From Flavobacterium psychrophilum (GTDB taxonomy: Bacteria; Bacteroidota; Bacteroidia; Flavobacteriales; Flavobacteriaceae): a stretch of 25,408 bases of DNA. The stretch is from positions 1 through 25,408 of the forward strand of contig CAMBHH010000022.1 of assembly GCA_945866505.1 (NCBI GenBank). The letters are read 5' to 3'. The number at the start of each line of letters is the position of its first letter. The stretch's first letter is position 1. Positions 22,193 through 25,408 of this stretch are shown here, in pieces. Position numbers and translations under genes: made by a program. Below the pieces are notes generated by a model. The model was not told the origin of the DNA and did no database searches. It saw only the letters and a program-made list of their open reading frames with translations.

Positions 22193-24184
22193 TTATGAAA
22201 GCTGATTTTGCAAGGACTTAACTTCATCTCTCAACTTTGCCGCTTGCATAAAATCTAAATCCTTCGCTGCTTTTTCCATCGCTTTTCGTTTTTCACGAAT
22301 GCGTTTTTCGATTTCGGGTTTCGAAAGATATTCTGTTTGTGGTTCGGCGGCTATTGGAGTGGTATAACCCAATTCATAATCTGCCAAAGGATTTTTAGTG
22401 AAAGCACTTTCTATTTTTTTGTTCAAAGCCTCTGGAACTTGGTTGTTTGCAGTGTTGAAATTGATCTGTTTTGTTCTACGGTAATTGGTTTCGTCAATCG
22501 TTTTTTGCATACTCGCTGTAATTTTATCGGCATACATTATTGCTTTTCCATTCAAGTTTCTCGCGGCTCGACCAATGGTTTGCGTCAGTGAACGATGACT
22601 TCTCAAAAAACCTTCCTTGTCGGCATCGAGAATCGCAACAAGAGAAACTTCGGGTAAATCCAAGCCTTCACGCAGTAAATTCACACCAATCAAAACATCA
22701 AACAATCCTTTTCGTAAGTCTTGCATAATTTCGATGCGTTCCAAGGTATCCACATCAGAGTGGATGTAACGACAACGAATGGAAACTTTATCCAAGTATT
22801 TTGCCAATTCTTCCGCCATTCTTTTGGTTAAAGTAGTGACCAAAACACGTTCGTCAATTTCGGCTCGAGTTTGGATTTCTTCAATTAAATCGTCAATTTG
22901 GTTCAAACTCGGACGAATTTCAATAATTGGATCCAATAATCCTGTTGGACGAATGACTTGTTCTACATAAACGCCGTCGCATTTTTGCAATTCATAATCG
23001 GCTGGCGTTGCCGAAACATAAATGACCTGATTTTGCATCGCTTCAAATTCCTCAAACTTCAACGGACGATTGTCCATCGCGGCCGGAAGCCGGAAACCAT
23101 ATTCCACCAAGTTTTCTTTTCGACTTCTGTCGCCACCATACATCGCGTGGACTTGCGAAAGCGTAACGTGACTTTCGTCAACAACCATCAAATAATCTTT
23201 CGGGAAATAATCCAACAAGCAGAAAGGTCTTGTTCCAGCTTCTCGTCCGTCAAGGTAGCGGGAATAGTTTTCAATCCCAGAGCAATAACCCAGTTCGCGA
23301 ATCATTTCTAAATCGAAATTAGTGCGTTCTTCAAGTCTTTTGGCTTCCAAATGTTTGCCAATTTCTTTGAAATAATCGACTTGCTTGACCAAATCTTGTT
23401 GGATTGCCCAAATCGCACTTTGCAAAGTATCTGGCGAAGTCACAAACATATTTGCTGGATAAATGGTAAGTTGTTCGAATCGCTCAATAACTCTGGATGT
23501 TTTCAAATCAAAGCTTTCGATTTCTTCTATTTCATCTCCAAAAAAATGAATCCGGAACGCATCATCTGCATAACTCGGATAGACTTCAAGTGTGTCGCCT
23601 TTGATTCTAAAATTCCCTGGAGTAAAGTCAGCTTCTGTTCTGGAATACAAACTTTGAACCAAAGTGTGTAATAATTTGGTACGAGAAATGATTTGGTTTT
23701 TTTCGATTGCAATGACGTTTTTCTGAAATTCAACTGGATTTCCGATTCCGTAAATACATGAAACCGAGGCTACTACAATAATATCTCTTCGTCCCGAAAG
23801 TAGGGAAGAAGTGGTGCTCAATCGCATTTTTTCCAACTCTTCGTTGATGGATAAGTCCTTTTCGATAAACACTCCCGAAACGGGCATAAAAGCTTCCGGC
23901 TGGTAGTAATCGTAATAGGACACGAAATATTCCACGGCATTATTCGGAAAAAATTGCTTGAATTCAAAGTATAATTGCGCTGCCAGAGTTTTGTTGTGTG
24001 CCAAAATCAAAGTAGGCTTTTGCACTTCTTCAATGACATTGGCAACGGTAAACGTTTTTCCAGAACCTGTTACACCTAATAAAGTTTGATAGCGTTCGCC
24101 AGCCTCAATGCCTTGAGTTAATTTTTCTATAGCTTGTGGCTGGTCGCCTTTGGGCTGGTAATCGGATATGACTTGGAATTTCAT
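22193..24184 (-). CDS. uvrB: Excinuclease ABC subunit B
   Basis: UvrB is the damage-verifying helicase-like subunit of nucleotide excision repair; it is loaded by UvrA and recruits UvrC. The 663-residue length is standard. Walker A is GVTGSGKT with Lys43; the damage-probing beta-hairpin follows in YFVSYYDYYQPEAFMP; then VVDESHVTLSQVHAMYGGDRSRK (Walker B region), YVSATPADYE, VLIGVNLLREGLDLPEVSLV and QTIGRAARN (helicase motifs V and VI). The C-terminal UVR domain that binds UvrC is at about residues 627-662 (IEKRIREKRKAMEKAAKDLD). It starts MKFQVISDYQPKGDQPQAI, as in homologues, 19 nt after a -7 box. It stands alone, without uvrA or uvrC beside it. Confidence 0.97.
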   Translation of the reverse strand: MKFQVISDYQPKGDQPQAIEKLTQGIEAGERYQTLLGVTGSGKTFTVANVIEEVQKPTLILAHNKTLAAQLYFEFKQFFPNNAVEYFVSYYDYYQPEAFMPVSGVFIEKDLSINEELEKMRLSTTSSLLSGRRDIIVVASVSCIYGIGNPVEFQKNVIAIEKNQIISRTKLLHTLVQSLYSRTEADFTPGNFRIKGDTLEVYPSYADDAFRIHFFGDEIEEIESFDLKTSRVIERFEQLTIYPANMFVTSPDTLQSAIWAIQQDLVKQVDYFKEIGKHLEAKRLEERTNFDLEMIRELGYCSGIENYSRYLDGREAGTRPFCLLDYFPKDYLMVVDESHVTLSQVHAMYGGDRSRKENLVEYGFRLPAAMDNRPLKFEEFEAMQNQVIYVSATPADYELQKCDGVYVEQVIRPTGLLDPIIEIRPSLNQIDDLIEEIQTRAEIDERVLVTTLTKRMAEELAKYLDKVSIRCRYIHSDVDTLERIEIMQDLRKGLFDVLIGVNLLREGLDLPEVSLVAILDADKEGFLRSHRSLTQTIGRAARNLNGKAIMYADKITASMQKTIDETNYRRTKQINFNTANNQVPEALNKKIESAFTKNPLADYELGYTTPIAAEPQTEYLSKPEIEKRIREKRKAMEKAAKDLDFMQAAKLRDEVKSLQNQLS

Positions 24185-24203
24185 TTGAAGCTTTTCAGAA
24201 AGG

Positions 24204-24211
24204 CAAAGTTA
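24204..24211 (-). promoter_or_regulatory. Probable -7 element of uvrB
   Basis: On the minus strand TAACTTTG matches TAnnTTTG and ends 19 nt before ATG 24184. No good -33 TTTG is seen, and no LexA-like palindrome is apparent in the 183-nt gap to the next gene, which otherwise shows nothing. Confidence 0.42.
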
Positions 24212-24367
24212 CAAAAGGAAATCTTGAATAATGAGTATAGGGAAATTTAAAACTTTTTCTCGGAAATAGGGATACCAAAATTTAGGTTTTGATTGGGCAT
24301 TGACGCGAAACTTGAACTGACAGCTTTGGATTTAAGGATGAATGAGTTTGTGTTTTTGGATTAGGAT

Positions 24368-24994
24368 TTATTTATATATCGACATTAGAACAGGTTTGCT
24401 ACTTGATTTTATTAAAGGATCAATTATTTTGAAATTGTTATTAGAAATTGTCGGACATCCCCAACCTTCTGGAGTTCCACGTGGATAAATTTCTTGGTCT
24501 GAAACAACTTCCCAAGAATGGAAAACAATAAAACGTTTGCATGCATTATTATTTGTAGGTTCCAACCCATGTAAAAAATATTTTACATTAACGCCCCAGT
24601 CACTATTGGCTCTTTTGCCAATTTTGTATTTTCCAAGGGATGAACAATGGCTTCCATCAATATTACTGAATTTTGGAGTATCTTTTGAAAAATCATTATT
24701 CCAAGGATTATTTCCGCATCCGTGTCCTACTAAAAAACTATTTGAGATTATATTTTTTTTGAAATTCCAAACGATAAATCTTTTAACGCCAGAGTGCAAA
24801 CTCATATCAATTAAAATGCAAAAATCTTTATTGAAATTTTCTGTTTCACAAAATTTCAATGCTTCTTTAGCTTTTATTCTAGTTGATTCAATATTTATTG
24901 ACGGAATCTTAAGTTCTACTTTTTTTTCAGATGAATTGTTACATCCTAATAGAGATGTAGAAATTATCAGTAAGATAGAGAATATAAGTTTCAT
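24368..24994 (-). CDS. L,D-transpeptidase-like (YkuD_2) lipoprotein
   Basis: The 208-residue product begins MKLIFSILLIISTSLLGCNN, a lipoprotein signal with lipobox LLGC and Cys18 as the anchor. The catalytic domain resembles the murein L,D-transpeptidase family PF13645: LIDMSLHSGVKRFIVWNFKK, VGHGCGNNPW, SSLGKYKIGKR, FLHGLEP, then His159 in IVFHSWEVV and the catalytic Cys180 in GWGCPTIS. Members are thought to act on peptidoglycan cross-links at the periplasmic side, but activity has been shown for few. It lies 35 nt downstream of aroE on the same strand and may share its transcript, with no functional link apparent. Family placement rests on the His and GCP motifs. Confidence 0.82.
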   Translation of the reverse strand: MKLIFSILLIISTSLLGCNNSSEKKVELKIPSINIESTRIKAKEALKFCETENFNKDFCILIDMSLHSGVKRFIVWNFKKNIISNSFLVGHGCGNNPWNNDFSKDTPKFSNIDGSHCSSLGKYKIGKRANSDWGVNVKYFLHGLEPTNNNACKRFIVFHSWEVVSDQEIYPRGTPEGWGCPTISNNNFKIIDPLIKSSSKPVLMSIYK

Positions 24995-25029
24995 CGTGTG
25001 TTGTGAAAAGATTTTTAAAATGATATAGA

Positions 25030-25408
25030 TTACTTATTCCAAATCTTCCAAGCCTTTTCCGCTTGAAAAATAAGCATATCCTGTCCGTTTTTGGTTTGTG
25101 CTCCTTTTGCTTTTGCCTTTTTGAGGAATTGGGTTTCTGCAGGATTGTAAATCAAGTCGTAAGCAATGTGTTTGTCAGTGAAATATTCGTAAGGAATCAA
25201 CGGAAAAGCATCCGTATTTGGACTTGTTCCCACTGGTGAGGAGTTGATGATAATTTGGTAATTGTCAAAAGTAGTGGCGTTGATTCGGTCGTAATCGATG
25301 ATGCCTTCTTTGGCTTCTCTGGAAACAAAAGTGTATAAAATCCCCAATTCTTTCAAGGCATACGCCACACCCTTAGAGGCTCCACCAGTTCCCAGAATTA
25401 AAGCTTTT
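25030..25408 (-). CDS. aroE: Shikimate dehydrogenase, C-terminal part (5' end outside window)
   Basis: AroE reduces 3-dehydroshikimate to shikimate with NADPH. Only the last 125 residues are in the window; the frame runs through the right edge with no stop, so a GTG at 25368 is an internal codon, not the start. The first visible residues, ALILGTGGASKGVAYALKEL, are the NADP-binding Rossmann glycine motif; INSSPVGTSPNTDAFPLIP is the conserved active-site block, followed by YDLIYNPAETQFLKKAKAKGA and NGQDMLIFQAEKAWKIW, which form the usual C-terminal helices. The catalytic Lys-Asp pair lies in the missing N-terminal half. The next gene downstream is the L,D-transpeptidase-like lipoprotein. Confidence 0.93.
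   Translation of the reverse strand, partial: KALILGTGGASKGVAYALKELGILYTFVSREAKEGIIDYDRINATTFDNYQIIINSSPVGTSPNTDAFPLIPYEYFTDKHIAYDLIYNPAETQFLKKAKAKGAQTKNGQDMLIFQAEKAWKIWNK

Noticed and set aside
24537..25028. 163-codon open frame on the + strand
   Set aside because: It lies opposite the L,D-transpeptidase-like lipoprotein, which has a lipobox and catalytic motifs; the + frame shows no family pattern.

Overview
The window is AT-rich chromosomal DNA from a member of the Bacteroidota, most probably a Flavobacterium or close relative. The protein families and gene neighbourhoods fit this: tandem M16 peptidases, a short arginine decarboxylase beside a deoxyhypusine-synthase-like gene, and AroB next to a stand-alone proline dehydrogenase. 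The promoters fit too. Several genes carry a TAnnTTTG -7 element 14-20 nt before the start codon, and the tRNA promoter is a perfect TTTG-N19-TAnnTTTG. I see no phage, insertion sequence, CRISPR array or plasmid origin. The content is mainly core metabolism, repair and envelope functions.

Layout. 1-6310 (+): the 3' part of a RecD/Pif1-type helicase, a hairpin-forming repeat, a YgiD-type dioxygenase, a small lipoprotein, KdsB, and two secreted M16 proteins (one catalytic, one without the zinc motif), closed by a strong terminator. 6377-8931: a potassium channel and a SpeE-fold methyltransferase-like protein (-), a PlsC-type acyltransferase (+), and an XRE regulator (-). 8932-9229 is a 298-nt control region with five copies of the palindrome TTTAC-N4-GTAAA or its TTAC core. 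9230-14167 (+): M14 peptidase, Lrp/AsnC regulator, PEP carboxylase and a DinB protein. 14234-18458 (-): a highly acidic small protein, a deoxyhypusine-synthase-like enzyme, arginine decarboxylase, a 59-codon ORF and AroB. 18551-19720 (+): proline dehydrogenase, followed by a 125-nt palindrome that can fold as a cloverleaf. 19863-21650 (-): an MsbA-like ABC exporter. 21825-22019: two valine tRNAs. 22193-25408 (-): UvrB, an L,D-transpeptidase-like lipoprotein, and AroE cut by the window edge.

Genes that may work together. Arginine decarboxylase, the DHS-like enzyme and the acidic protein form a polyamine block that lacks a neighbouring agmatinase. KdsB supplies LPS core precursor, and the exporter and acyltransferase also suit envelope lipid work. 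The XRE regulator probably controls itself and the divergent M14 peptidase through the palindromes.

The best candidates for something little described are the palindrome array at 8912-9216, the cloverleaf repeat at 19733-19857, the second tRNA with C instead of U at position 33, and the polyamine block. All calls come from reading the sequence; no database search was run.
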